Source: Calycina herbarum
Taxonomy: Eukaryota > Ascomycota > Leotiomycetes > Helotiales > Pezizellaceae
DNA: 64,000 nt
Assembly: GCA_001414485.1 (NCBI GenBank)
Contig: LLEY01000137.1
Coordinates: forward strand, 105,418 to 169,417
Reading direction: 5' to 3'
Each line of letters begins with the position of its first letter. Within the stretch, counting starts at the first letter, position 1. Of this stretch, positions 47,005 to 57,893 are shown piece after piece. Position numbers and translations under genes: made by a program. A model generated the notes under the pieces. The model saw only the letters and a program-made list of their open reading frames with translations, had not been told where the DNA came from and did no database searches.

Positions 47005-47835
47005 ATGGCTCTACCCACGAAGACGTCCCAAAGCATTGAACTCAAACAAATCTTTCTAGATCCCGATAAAGCAATTGCCCGACTGTCAGGAAACGCTAAG
47101 GATGTGGGGGGGATTCTTTCCAGAGAAGAAAAGCTAGAATATGCAATAAGATGCAAGGAGACTCAGCGAATAGCCAAGAAAGTAAGTTAATATCTCTTTT
47201 AAATACCCAGTTTTCCTATCTCTCCTCTCATTTCCATGACATGGAAAACATATACTGACTGGATGCAGCTCGAAGATATGGGCGAAGAGCAGACCGAGGA
47301 CGTACTTGCAGATCTGCTCGTCCAGCTAGTACCATTCTGGGAAAAAGTTGCTGGGAGAGAAGTCATGCTTGATGTGCTCAACATGTGCAAGGGCTTCCCC
47401 ATTAAGGCCGAACAACCACTGCTTCCACCTCCTCAAACCGAGAGCTCCACACCTATCCTTTCCGCAAGAGTTATCGCTGCAGCAAAAAAACTCCCCGGCG
47501 CTGAATCAATCAAGGATTGGAACATGGACACATTGGCCCAATTGCTTGCTTCCACCGCCAAAATTGTGAGAGATCAAATTGCACAACTTCCTCCTGTATC
47601 GACACGAAGTTCCATGTCACCAAGTGAAACTTCTTCCCCGTTGACCTCGAGGTCATCACATACTCAAACACCAACGAGGAGGTTGCCTCCAATCTACGTT
47701 GGTGTGGAAGTCATCGAATTCGATTCATCGCAGTCTTCTGACGCTCTCCCTACTATTCCTTCCACGAAGGATTCTCCACTCGACCTCTCAGTTGATAATC
47801 TGACCATCGATTCTTCAACAGAAGTCCATCAATAG
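47005..47835 (+). CDS. Hypothetical protein, 247 aa
   Basis: Two exons (47005-47181 and 47269-47835) are joined by an 87-base intron (GTAAGT to GATGCAG). The protein begins MALPTKTSQSIELKQIFLDP, has helical segments (LSREEKLEYAIRCKETQRIA; EEQTEDVLADLLVQLVPFWE) and a Ser/Thr/Pro-rich disordered C-terminal third. No signal peptide or membrane segment is seen. I do not recognise a family. The intron falls between two helices and both halves keep one codon style, which supports a real gene. Confidence 0.65.
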
Positions 47836-48716
47836 AATGCTTCTCCGGTCTGTCCGGATATTCTTTCAATCATTGCATGTCATAGCGGGGCGCTTTAATA
47901 TTACACAGTCTGTTTTGTATCCTTTCTTTTCATTTGCTGTTTTGCTTGTTTGGCGGGGAACTATGTGTTGATAAGCACAGTATGTGTTAGGAGGAGATTG
48001 CGTTTGATAGCAAGCGTCGGATGAAGTCTTAGACGTGTTGAATCATTAGTAGGCATGGAGGTTTTTTATTGAGAATAGCGAGCCTTAGATAGATCATAGG
48101 TCATCTCGTAATGATAAGCATTTTTACTTGATTTTTCTAGTCTCTTGTGCCTGGGCGGCTAATTATATTTGCGGGAAACATGGTCGCCATTATGAAAGAA
48201 GGCAACCTCAATGTCAGCTCGCCTGTTTTTGTTACTCCTCTCCGCAAGTACTCAAGTGCTTTTGATGGTCTCTTGTGATTGAGTTGAAACATCATCAGCT
48301 AAACAAACAGCTAGAAGGAACCTTGAAATGTATTTGCTGGGAAAATTCAAACCTGCCATATGGCGTTGCTTCTGTATTGGCAAAACTCGAGGTTTTCAAT
48401 TGCCGGTACTCAGTTGGCAACCGTGATTCCGTACAATGCTTCAAGTCTGAATTGTATTAAACGATATGTTGAGAAAAAAACTCAGTAGTAACCTAGACCC
48501 AGCCCTATCTCTAAATCTTAGTTAGTGACCTGCAGCCTATATCTCACGATGGGGAACTCTTCGACACGTTAAGCGAGCTCTCACAGGAATATTGTGAGAT
48601 TTACGTTGTGTAAACACGAACGCATCACTTCTCTCACTTGTAAGTGCTGAACTTTTTCTTTCGTTGATATCCTGTTTTGGGGGAGGTAAGGACCGAGGTA
48701 CACTTTTTTGTGTAAC

Positions 48717-48780
48717 TCGAGTGAGCTATCAATTGTGCAGTAAGCCGTGTCAAGTTTGGGGGCCAAAAACTGGTCATGAG
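48717..48780 (+). repeat. Direct repeat, copy 1 (retroelement-like)
   Basis: TCGAGTGAGCTATCAATTG...GGGGGCCAAAA...GGTCATGAGTA recurs at 49871-49920 as TCGAATAAGCTATTAATTG...GGGGGCCAAAA...AGTCATGAGTA. In the first block every difference is G-to-A or C-to-T. The GGGGGCC tract and an AGGGGGAGTATG tract after copy 2 resemble polypurine tracts next to LTRs, so an old Copia-type fragment is possible. Confidence 0.5.
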
Positions 48781-49009
48781 TAAGCCACCGATTATTCCCC
48801 CGTGATATTTAGGGAGAGGACAAGTACCTTCTCCTGCGTCATCATTTTCTCTCTCTTTTTGTTCTAGTTAGAGGGGATGTTTCGCGACGTATAACAACAA
48901 TTAAGAACTGTGCAGCATATGATAATTGTTTGAGAAGACTTGGAATAGTAATTGTTTCAGAAGACTTGTAAGGGTAATAAAAAGGCATAGTATTCAGTGT
49001 GAACACAAA

Positions 49010-49412
49010 CTACTCAACTACTCACTACTACTCGAGTAGTAGAGTAGAGTATGAGTAGCGGGTCGGATGAGTAGAGTAGAGTAGTGACTTAAAACTACTC
49101 GAGTAGTCCTAAGTAGTCTTAGTAATATTTATATATTTGCCTTTATAAGGCTTATAAAGCTTATTATTAGTAGTATTAATAGTTATATATAATAAAACCT
49201 TCTTTTTATAATTATATAATTAATAGCTAATCTATTAAGACTATTATTAAAGAAGTTACGTAGTGGATAGAGTGGAAAGAAGATCTCGCTTAAGCCGCCG
49301 GAAGCCCTAAAACGCCACCCCGACGCTACTCCACCTATCCGGACCGACCCGGCCCGATTCGGCCCGCACTACTCGAGTAATAGTGAGTAGAGTAGAGTAG
49401 TACTTAAAATCC
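49010..49412. mobile_element. Palindrome-rich MITE-like element
   Basis: The left part has an 18-base perfect palindrome CTACTACTCGAGTAGTAG (49025-49042), GTAGAGTAGAGTAGT and a second palindrome ACTACTCGAGTAGT (49094-49107). The right end has ACTACTCGAGTAAT (49368-49381) and again GAGTAGAGTAGAGTAGTACTTAAAA. The middle is AT-rich and non-coding. The ends thus carry the same modules, and a 13-base inverted pair (TGAGAAGACTTGG) lies further out. I cannot fix exact borders or a target-site duplication. Confidence 0.45.
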
Positions 49413-49870
49413 CTTGATCTACTTATTTAATACGCTGGTCTTATTATCCCAAGTCTTCTCAGATAACTATCTGAATTATTGAAGGAGGTTAGGATATTTA
49501 GATTCATTGGGTCTTCTTGTTCCAAGCCTCCTCCGATCATCGGCTCACCCTCCTTTTGTCTAACTTTCTGCGAGTAAGCTTGTAAGTAAGCCACGTGTGA
49601 GCCAAGAGTAAGCTGCAAGTAAGCTGGTGGTATGGTGGGTGGCTAGTAGAATGTTGAAGCCACTCACGTGTCATTTACCCCCCTATTCCCTCTTTGGGCA
49701 TATTTTGTTGCTGGGGGTTTTTAGTCCATGAGAGACGAAAAACTCTATGGGCGATCAACTTCAAGCTGTTAGACGCTTCAGAAGTTATTATATCCTCCCT
49801 TGCCATCTTTCCAAACCCACTGGGAAGGTCCACCGTCCTAGTTGATGCCTGTCGAGTAAGATATTAAGTG

Positions 49871-49920
49871 TCGAATAAGCTATTAATTGTACATTGGGGG
49901 GCCAAAAGGAGAGTCATGAG
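49871..49920 (+). repeat. Direct repeat, copy 2 (transition-mutated)
   Basis: Second copy of the block at 48717-48780, shorter by a 13-base internal gap. It is followed by a purine-rich AGGGGGAGTATGATAG tract that resembles a retroelement polypurine tract. Confidence 0.5.
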
Positions 49921-50071
49921 TACGAGCAAACCAATCTGCCTTAGGGGGAGTATGATAGTAAAATGCTCGGCTAGGAAGAAGAGGTGGTATTCATTCAAGG
50001 CCCGTATTTACATTTACTCTGTCAATATTTCGAATCTAGAGTCTATTTCCTAAACTCTAGAAACTATCCCA

Positions 50072-52258
50072 TCACTCATCAATCCCACCCCACTCACTTT
50101 CCTCCCCAGCATCAGGAGCGACAGAAACCCCACCATCAGCTTCAGCCAACACCCTCCTCTTACTCCCCTGAATCGCCCCCTTGCGATTATGTTCCAGTCT
50201 CCTCTCATACCCACTCTTAGTACTAATTTGCATCTTATTCTTCCCCTTCCCATCCTTGCCCTCCGATCTTTCCAAGCCCCCTCGTCTAGCTTCCACACCA
50301 TGTTTCTTCAATCTCTTCTTCTCTTCCTTCGTAGGTGTAGGTAGCGCATCCAAAAACCACTTCTGCATACTCGCCTCTGAAGGTGGTAAACCAGCCTGCT
50401 TCTCACTAGCCGCGATAATGTTTGCGATATTTTTGACATAAGGGATATCTTCTTTGGTATAGAACGTCACAGCTACACCCCCATCTCTGCCTGCTCTCCC
50501 GGTTCGGCCTACTCGATGGATGTATGCTGCTCCTGAATTAGGGACATCATAGTTTACCACTCCGTTGATACCCCGGAAATCTACGCCTCGGGAGAGGATA
50601 TCGGTTGTGATCAGGATCCAGACTTCGCCATTTCGGAAACGGGCCATTACGTGGTCTCGAGCTGAGTCAGAGAGGTCGGAATGGAGCACTGCGATGCGTG
50701 AGGAGCCGCCTGCTTCAGCGGGGATGTCGTAGAGGAGTTCGGAGTGAAGAGCGATAGCACGAGGAATGGTTTGTGTGAAGACTAGGAAGGGGGGACGGAG
50801 GGATTGGATGGTGTCGGTTGTTTTGGCGGTTGGATGGAGGAGTTGTCGGAGAGCGAGGAGTTTTCCGGGCTCGGTGGCGGCATAGATGAGTTTGTGGGTT
50901 ATATTTGGGATTGCGGAGTCTTTGAGGCCGACGACAAGACGGATTGTACGGGCTTCGTTTGAGAGACCGAGACGTTCTTGCCGATATTGTATTGTAGATG
51001 AGGCCAGACTTTCGATGTTTGAGCCCATAGTTGCTGACCACAAAGTCACTCTGAGGTCTGGATTCGTGCAGGAATCCCATATTCCGAGTGTTTGGTCTCT
51101 GAATAACGGATCAAGAAGTACATCTGCTTCATCTAGAACCAGAGTTTTGACGGTGGGTAATGGCGTGTGCTCAGTGCCAACCGTAACAGCTGACAGTAAA
51201 AGTCCGGGAGTTGTGACCAAAATATCCGCTTTGGCAACAGGTTGTGCAGAGTTCTTCTTTCCAGATTTCTCCTCCACTTCATCTTCCTCGCTACCACTCG
51301 AGCTTTCTGTCTCTTCTGAGTTTTGATCTCCAACAATATTAATTCCTTTCTTCATTCCTACAACCCTGATTCCAGTTCCCAGACTCAATTTCTTGGCTTC
51401 GTTCACAATTTGACTTGCAAGCTCTTTCGTTGGCGCCACAATTATGGCATCTAGACAGTGTCCGCCCTTTTCTTCGGTTTTCCTCCGTCTTTGCATAACC
51501 TCGTTGACAACTGGAATCAAAAACGCCAAAGTCTTGCCGCTTCCAGTTGGCGCGACAGATAATAAATTGATATTCTCGGATCCATCAAATATTCCTAGAT
51601 CGTTTTCTTCCCCAAGGGCTGCCTTCGGCTGTAGTAGAAGAGGCAAGCTTCCCATCTGTACCTCAGTTGGAATTTTATATCCTTGCTGTGCCAAATTATC
51701 CGCCATTCGCCCTGATATGCCATATTTACTTCTCAGATCGCTGAAATTTGTCAATGGTTGTGGGTATATTTGAGTAAATTCGGGCTTCTTGACTACATCT
51801 TTCTTGCTGACTTTATTCTTCTTCGACTTTTTGATCTTCTTAACCGATTTATTTGATGGAAGCAGTGTAACTTTCAAACGATGCGACCGTAGAATTTGCT
51901 TGCATTCTCCTTCATCTAATAGCTTGGTGGGTGTTGGCGTAGCGCTTTCGACGAGTGCGACTTTCGATGAAGCATCGGTTTTGGGAGATTTCTTTTTCGT
52001 CTGACTTATTGGGTCTGCGGATTTCGTGGAGAAAAAATCAATCGCCTGTCCATCGTCCTCTTCGTTCTGCTCTTCTATTTGCGCTCCAGACTTTCCATCA
52101 CCCCGCTTCCTCTTCTTTCCTCTTGGCTCTGGTGTCGCATCGTTAAATAATTGGGGGTTCGCAGAGATACCGGCTGAAGGAAGCTTGCTTATGTTGCTGA
52201 CAGAGGAAGACTTTTTGGTAGATTTTGTTGACCTCGAGAGGAGCTTGAGGATGTCCAT
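50072..52258 (-). CDS. rok1: DEAD-box RNA helicase Rok1
   Basis: A single exon gives 728 aa from the ATG MDILKLLSRSTKSTK. Residues 1-165 are Lys/Ser-rich and disordered. The helicase motifs follow in order: GYKIPTEVQ (Q motif, about 193), APTGSGKT (Walker A, 236-243), APTKELASQI, TPGLLLS, VLDEADVLL (DEAD, about 376), SAT (408), FLVFTQT, AVLHSDLSDSARD, TTDILSRGVDFRG and HRVGRTGRAGR. An acidic Ser/Glu insert (about residues 311-335) sits between motifs Ia and Ib. The tail is Lys/Arg-rich, as in nucleolar proteins. Rok1 (DDX52 in animals) acts in early 18S rRNA processing in the nucleolus. The frame is open a little further upstream, but without an ATG. Confidence 0.92.
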   Translation of the reverse strand: MDILKLLSRSTKSTKKSSSVSNISKLPSAGISANPQLFNDATPEPRGKKRKRGDGKSGAQIEEQNEEDDGQAIDFFSTKSADPISQTKKKSPKTDASSKVALVESATPTPTKLLDEGECKQILRSHRLKVTLLPSNKSVKKIKKSKKNKVSKKDVVKKPEFTQIYPQPLTNFSDLRSKYGISGRMADNLAQQGYKIPTEVQMGSLPLLLQPKAALGEENDLGIFDGSENINLLSVAPTGSGKTLAFLIPVVNEVMQRRRKTEEKGGHCLDAIIVAPTKELASQIVNEAKKLSLGTGIRVVGMKKGINIVGDQNSEETESSSGSEEDEVEEKSGKKNSAQPVAKADILVTTPGLLLSAVTVGTEHTPLPTVKTLVLDEADVLLDPLFRDQTLGIWDSCTNPDLRVTLWSATMGSNIESLASSTIQYRQERLGLSNEARTIRLVVGLKDSAIPNITHKLIYAATEPGKLLALRQLLHPTAKTTDTIQSLRPPFLVFTQTIPRAIALHSELLYDIPAEAGGSSRIAVLHSDLSDSARDHVMARFRNGEVWILITTDILSRGVDFRGINGVVNYDVPNSGAAYIHRVGRTGRAGRDGGVAVTFYTKEDIPYVKNIANIIAASEKQAGLPPSEASMQKWFLDALPTPTKEEKKRLKKHGVEARRGGLERSEGKDGKGKNKMQISTKSGYERRLEHNRKGAIQGSKRRVLAEADGGVSVAPDAGEESEWGGIDE

Positions 52259-52730
52259 TTTGTCAATGTCGCGAGGATTTGGAAATTCTTCTGATAGAAA
52301 AGAAAAGCCAGGATAAATCCTCAACTCACCGCCTTCTCCACACTAAATAGGACTAGCGGGTAGCTGGCTCCCTCTAGCAAACCAAAGGGGCAATATACCT
52401 AAGTATTAACCAATTTTGCTTGTTGCTCCTACCGATTTTGTTTTGTAACAATGCTGTAGTAAACAAGACAAAAGTAAATCGCAGTTTCATGCTAGTTCTG
52501 AAATTCACACAAACTTCAGAAAGAGGACAAGGGGTGTTTCACGTGACTTTGAACCGTGAGTCCTCAGGCATCCAGGCCCCCCAAAAAGATGACCTCAAAT
52601 CGGTCTGCAGGTCAACGTAGCCGATCAACGAATTCGACTCTGGTCACCAGAACGGTCACCAGAACGAACCACCTTGACCCGGAATATCAAATCCCCAATT
52701 CAAGTCGCCTTTGGGTGCAACACCCTCGAG
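52259..52730. promoter_or_regulatory. Divergent promoter of rok1 and the Clr5-domain gene
   Basis: About 470 bases between two divergent ATGs. No coding frame. ACCAGAACGGTCACCAGAACG at 52641-52661 is a short tandem repeat. Confidence 0.45.
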
Positions 52731-54789
52731 ATGGTTTACGATTGGGATAACAAGGAAGAAATATGTTATCGGATGTACATTGAAGAGAAGAAATCCCTCG
52801 AGGACATCATGGAATACATGAAGGAGGAACTCAAGTTTGCCCCAAGGTATGCAGCCAGCCAAACGTACCTCACCGTACAACTAAGACTACGGACGACGAA
52901 ACTCATAGCTTCACAGCAAACGCGCGTTTCAAACCCAGTTCAAGAGATGGGACTTCCCCTCGAAACAAAACCCCGCACACAAAAACGCCGCCCTCGTACA
53001 ACGCGTCAAAGAACTATGGGACGTCAACACCTCGCAGCGAGAGATGCTTCGTACCCTCAACGAAGAGGGCTTCGACATCAAGGAGCGTGAGTTGATGCGG
53101 GTACGAGCTAAGAATCGATGGCTCCTCAGAGTTCCCAATGGCATGAAGACGAAGAAGCGCGACTCGGATCAAGATGTCATCAATCAACTCCAACAGGCTC
53201 TCTACCCGGATGGACAGATGGAGGACGCAGAAGGTGAGGACGATGCGGATGAAGGGATGGAAGATATGACAATGGCAGAAGCCTCCTCGTCGAAGCCTCG
53301 CAGAGCCGACTCTCCTCCTTTGAGTCCCGAGGTGTTGCAAAAGAGACAGGAGCGACTCGAGAAGCTTCAAGCTGAGTCTGCCGAACGATGGGCTACTCGA
53401 AAGCGTCGTCGTCGCACACGAGGCTGGGCTGGCCTGCCAGCTGATCCACCTGGACCCCCACGATTCCCCTCTGAAACCACAATCGATGAGAGCAAGGCTT
53501 TCTTGAGTTTAGACAACCGTCTCTATCGGGACATCCGTTCTCGATTCCAAAGAATCTGCGAAGAGGCGGACATCATCAAGAAGACAATTGCTGGACCCGA
53601 ACGATGGGAGGCTGCAAAGGATCGACTTGTTCAAGAAAGTCCACATTTACAAGGCGTCTTCTGGGGCAATGAAGAGAATTTGGAGGCGAAGAAGCTGGCA
53701 CTCGATGTCGTATGCAGCGATGTGACAAAGAGAATGAGAACTTTGGAAAGACGCATGACAATTGCAGAGGCCAAGAATGCTCTTGGAATCAACCCAGAGG
53801 AATCTCGTCAACTTCGAAATGCTTTCTACCAGGTCTTGAAGGCTGATCATTTCACAAGCAAGCTCGAGGCAGGTGAGGAACATTGGAAGGAGTTGAAAGC
53901 TCAATGGATTGGTAACTCCAACCTTCTACAAGAGATCCTTGCTCCAGGAGACTCTGATCCCAAACATGAGCTGAAGGTCAAGGCAATGGAAGTATTGTGC
54001 AGAGATGTCATGAAGCGTTTAAGAGACGACCAGACCAAGAGAGACCCCACGAGAAAGAAGAAGTTCGACTCGAAATATACTGCGCCAGAGCAGCCATCTC
54101 AGCTATCACCAACCAACCCATATGAAGACCATCAACCACATGATCACCAAGCTCAGGACCAAAACGGCTTCCATCCCAGCGCTCATGCGGCTCTCATTCA
54201 AGCAGCATCTCAAGCACAAGCTACTCCCATTCCTCAACCTCAGATCCCTCCTCGTGCTTTAGGTGGAATGCAACGTGCCCAAGGACAAATTCGACACCAA
54301 CCACCACCCCCACCACCTCAACACAATCAAAATTTGGTTGATCATAATAGCATGCAGATTGACCCGTCACTTTTGCTCGCAGCTGCTAACGATCCAGGTC
54401 TCATGAACCGTGGTATTCCAAATCATGGCATACCCAATCAATTCTCTGACTACGCCGATCAACAATATGCTCAAGCAGCTCAAGCTTTTCCGCCTCCATC
54501 TTCGATTCCATTCTTCTTTCGACTTCACCCAAACTCCAACGTACAGGCCAACGCGAGAATGTGGCTTAGTACCTTGACCTCTATTTCCGTGGAGGAACTT
54601 CGACAATTGGCGACAGTCAAATATCCTGGAACTATTGCTCTTCGTATTGAAGGCATTATCAAGGAAGCTAACGGACAAGAGTTGTCAATTGCTATTGATC
54701 AGGATGATGAGTTGGGCGCTTATCTTGCGGAGATTCAAGGCGTCAAGCCCACATTTGCTGTTGAACTTGTTGGTGCATGGAAGGATTAG
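52731..54789 (+). CDS. Clr5-domain protein (putative transcription regulator)
   Basis: Two exons (52731-52846 and 52917-54789) give 662 aa. The first exon reads DWDNKEEICYRMYIEEKKSLEDIMEYMKEE, and across the 70-base intron KFAPSKRAFQTQFKRWDF completes the Clr5 domain. A second related unit follows: VQRVKELWDVNTSQREMLRTLNEEGF and RVRAKNRWLLRVP. Clr5 domains are Myb/SANT-like DNA-binding modules named for fission yeast Clr5, which acts in heterochromatic silencing. After an acidic stretch and a basic KRRRRTRGW motif, two helical repeats occur (about 53520-53720 and 53760-54030). They share WEAAKDRLVQES / WKELKAQWIGNS and ...ALDVVCSDVTKRMR / ...AMEVLCRDVMKRLR. The tail is Gln/Pro-rich, then a compact domain ends in VELVGAWKD. 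Confidence 0.88.
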
Positions 54790-55328
54790 ACTGAGGGCAA
54801 AAATGGTGTATTGGAATGTATCTTTCTCTCATCTTTTCAGGGACTGGCTTTACTGAACAGTGGTCTATTCGGAGGTTCACGTTTGGCGTTGGGATTTTTT
54901 TATTCATCGATCCTTAAATATCAACCTGGAATGGATGATAGGGTGGAGTTACTTTGATGATAAGGACGATGAATAATTAGCAGCGTAGATGATTATGAAG
55001 AATAGTAATTGCATGAACATGAACTGACGTCTCCATTTTTGCTCGTACTTTCGTGAATCTGATTGGAAACTGATTGACAATTGGGCAAGAGGAGCATCAA
55101 TGGCGTGCCACATAATTTGTGGAGAGCTTCCGAAGCTGCCCTTGCGCTGCGCATCGTGAGCTTGCAGGGCGTACAGTCAACCAGCAAAACACATCCCCTT
55201 CAATGTCGAAATAAAAACCCAACGTCTTTCCCACTTACGAATTTTCCGGCTTGATAATCAATGGACTTCGCGATCCGTATGGTATAACCCAAGTTTTCAA
55301 GCTACATCGAGCAACTATCTTCATCACA
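54790..55328. other. Intergenic, 3' of Clr5 gene and 5' of D-LDH gene
   Basis: About 540 bases with no supportable gene on either strand; it should contain the terminator of the upstream gene and the promoter of the lactate dehydrogenase gene. Confidence 0.45.
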
Positions 55329-57284
55329 ATGTCTTTTACTAAAAGAATACCTTCGTCCGCCTTAAATGCGCTGCGCCCATCGGCAGCCACCACACCATGT
55401 CTGCGGAGGGTCGTGGGACGGCAGATAAGATGGGAGTCAACAGAGAAGGTTGAGAAGAAGGGGCATGGGAAGAGTTTCAGTGGACAGTTGTATTCGAGTA
55501 CTGCTCTACGGTTGCAGAGGGAAAAAGCTGATCGTGAACGCTTTTCCGAGTTGAGGAACGAGGCGGGGGGTGGGAAGGGGTTGGCTATGAGTTTTGGTAT
55601 GTTTTTTTAATGTTAGGGTGTCTCTGAATGGGTTGATGGGAATTGCAATGCTAATGGGAATAGCTGCTTTCTTCATTGCCATTACTGCCTTCTACGCTGG
55701 TACGGTCTCGGTCCCCAAAACTTCAGATGCTAGTACCCTCCCCCTCCTCGCCACGAAAGCGCCAAAATATAATACTTCCGGTTCGAATATGGAGGCTGCT
55801 TGGACGGATTTCGTCTCCATTGTAGGCAAGGAACATGTCTCTACCCTAGACACGGATTTAAAATACCACGCTGGGAGTAATTGGTCCTCGCATATTGCTG
55901 TAGAGGGCGAACAGCCTTTTATGGTTGTTTACCCGAGTACTACGGAGGAGGTTAGTAAGATTATGAAGGTGTGTCATAAGAGGAAGATTCCGGTTACTGG
56001 ATATAGCGGGGGAACGAGTTTAGAAGGTCATTTTGCTACGACGAGGGGCGGGATAAGTGTGGATTTTGGGAGAATGGGAAGCATTTTGAAGTTGAATAAG
56101 GAGGATATGGATGTGGTTGTTCAGCCTGCTGTGGGATGGGAGATTCTTAATGAGGAGTTGGCGAAGGATAACTTGTTCTTTCCTCCGGATCCAGGACCAG
56201 GTGCTATGATTGGAGGCATGGTGGGAACGGGATGTAGTGGAACGAATTCCTACAGATATGGAACAATGAGGGAATGGGTGTTGAGTTTGACAGTCGTTCT
56301 CGCCGACGGAACAGTTATCAAAACCCGTCAACGACCAAGGAAAAGCAGTGCTGGATACGACCTAACCAAGATCTTCATCGGTAGTGAAGGAACCCTTGGA
56401 CTGGTCACAGAAGCTACCCTAAAAGTCACCACAAAACCAAACACCACCAGCGTAGCAGTATGCTCTTTCGGCAGCGTCCGACAAGCAGCGGACTGCGTAT
56501 CCAAAGTCGTCAGCGAGGGAGTCCCAATCGCTGCTATCGAGATATTGGACGATTATATGATGTACTGCATCAACGCCGCTGGAATGACAGACAAAACCTG
56601 GACCGAAGCCCCAACCCTCTTCTTCAAATTCGCCGGCACCCCAAACGCCGTAAAAGAACAAATATCCATCGTCCAGAAACTAGCCAAGACCTCTGGCTCC
56701 AAAACCTTCGAATTCGCAAAGACCCAACAGGAACAAACCGAGCTCTGGTCTGCTCGAAAGGAAGCCCTCTGGTCCGTCATAGCTACTAAACAAAATGATT
56801 CTGATCATGTGTGGACTGGGGATGTGGCCGTTCCTATAAGTCGATTACCGGATATTATTGAGGAGACGCAGAGGGATTTGGCGCGAAGTGGGATGAGAGC
56901 TGCGATTGTGGGACATGTTGGGGATGGAAATTTCCACACTATTATGCTTTATGATGATAGTCAGAGGAAGAAGGCCGAGGAGGTTGTTCATCGCATGGTA
57001 AAGATGGCTGTTGAGATGGAGGGGACGGTTACGGGGGAGCATGGGGTGGGGTTGGTGAAGAGGGATTATTTGGAGCATGAGTTGGGGGTGGGGACTGTGG
57101 ATGCCATGAGAAGGGTATGTTTTGATTCCCCCCTTTTTTTTTTGACATTCCGGGATGATAGTTGTGAGGAACTTTACTGACTTTGCAATAGCTGAAACTG
57201 GCTTTCGATCCACTATGCTTGTTAAATCCCGATAAGGTCGTTCGTGTACAAAAGCCCCAACCAGGCGAGGTTGATAAATGGTAG
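55329..57284 (+). CDS. dld1: Mitochondrial D-lactate dehydrogenase (cytochrome), FAD-dependent
   Basis: Three exons (55329-55596, 55664-57114, 57192-57284) give 603 aa. The N-terminus is rich in Arg, Ser and Ala without acids (MSFTKRIPSSALNALRPSA, then RRVVGRQIRWES), a mitochondrial presequence, followed by a membrane helix (AAFFIAITAFYAGTVSV). The FAD_binding_4 domain has VVYPSTTEEVSKIMKVC, PVTGYSGGTSLEGH, FPPDPGPGAMIGGMVGTGCS and FIGSEGTLGLVTEATLKV. The C-terminal FAD-oxidase part has IVGHVGDGNFHTIML and TVTGEHGVGLVKRDYL, ending in LLNPDKVVRVQKPQPGE. It oxidises D-lactate to pyruvate and passes electrons to cytochrome c at the inner membrane. D-2-hydroxyglutarate dehydrogenases are related, but the membrane helix and motif details favour Dld1. 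Confidence 0.93.
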
Positions 57285-57893
57285 ATTCTGTAGATGTTGA
57301 ATACATAATATTTCATCGTAGCGCAGCTTATAGTTGTAAGCTGTGGATTTTAAGATACCGTCAAAACTCATCACCAAGGTATGAGACTGTAGCCTCCTGT
57401 TCCTTGATGAGCGCTTCCGGGGGCTCTCTCGGGGCTTGAAAGCTAGTTAAGTCTTCAAAGTGATTCTAGAGGTGTAGATCGCGCTGTCTAGAATTGTGTT
57501 TTTGTTGATGTGCTTATACATTCCGGGTGAGGTCTAGCGTCTCATCCTTGGTGGATTTTGGCAGCCTATCAGTCTACTCTGTAATTACTCAATTATTTGA
57601 CATTTCCCAGGGTAGCTCAAAGTAGAGTAAAGCAGAGCAATAGGCTATTACTCCACCTTACCCCACTCACTTAAAACACTGTTCGTATTGAGGCCAGAAG
57701 GCACTTTTTGACATTGCATCTTTCCTTCTCCATTTAAGTTAGCTGAGAAGATGTGAAAAGATGTGAGAAGACCATCAAAGTTACAGGGTAATGATGAGAA
57801 TGAAATTTCATTGTTGAATGGGATACTACAAAATCCTACTCATAAGAACTCCCGCTACTATAAATATTGTTGGTACAGCGTAGCGTCGGCTAT
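57285..57893. other. Convergent intergenic region
   Basis: About 600 bases between the D-LDH stop and the stop of the next minus-strand gene. AGAGTAAAGCAGAG and TACTCCACC stretches recall the palindromic element at 49 kb, but the match is weak. No gene. Confidence 0.4.

Larger units (their letters stand above)
47836..50071. other. Repeat-rich intergenic region
   Basis: No gene is supportable. The region includes a palindrome-rich element (49010-49412), a 13-base inverted pair around it (48931-48943 and 49449-49461) and a mutated direct repeat (48717-48780 and 49871-49920). The far right end is the 3' region of the minus-strand helicase gene. Confidence 0.55.
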
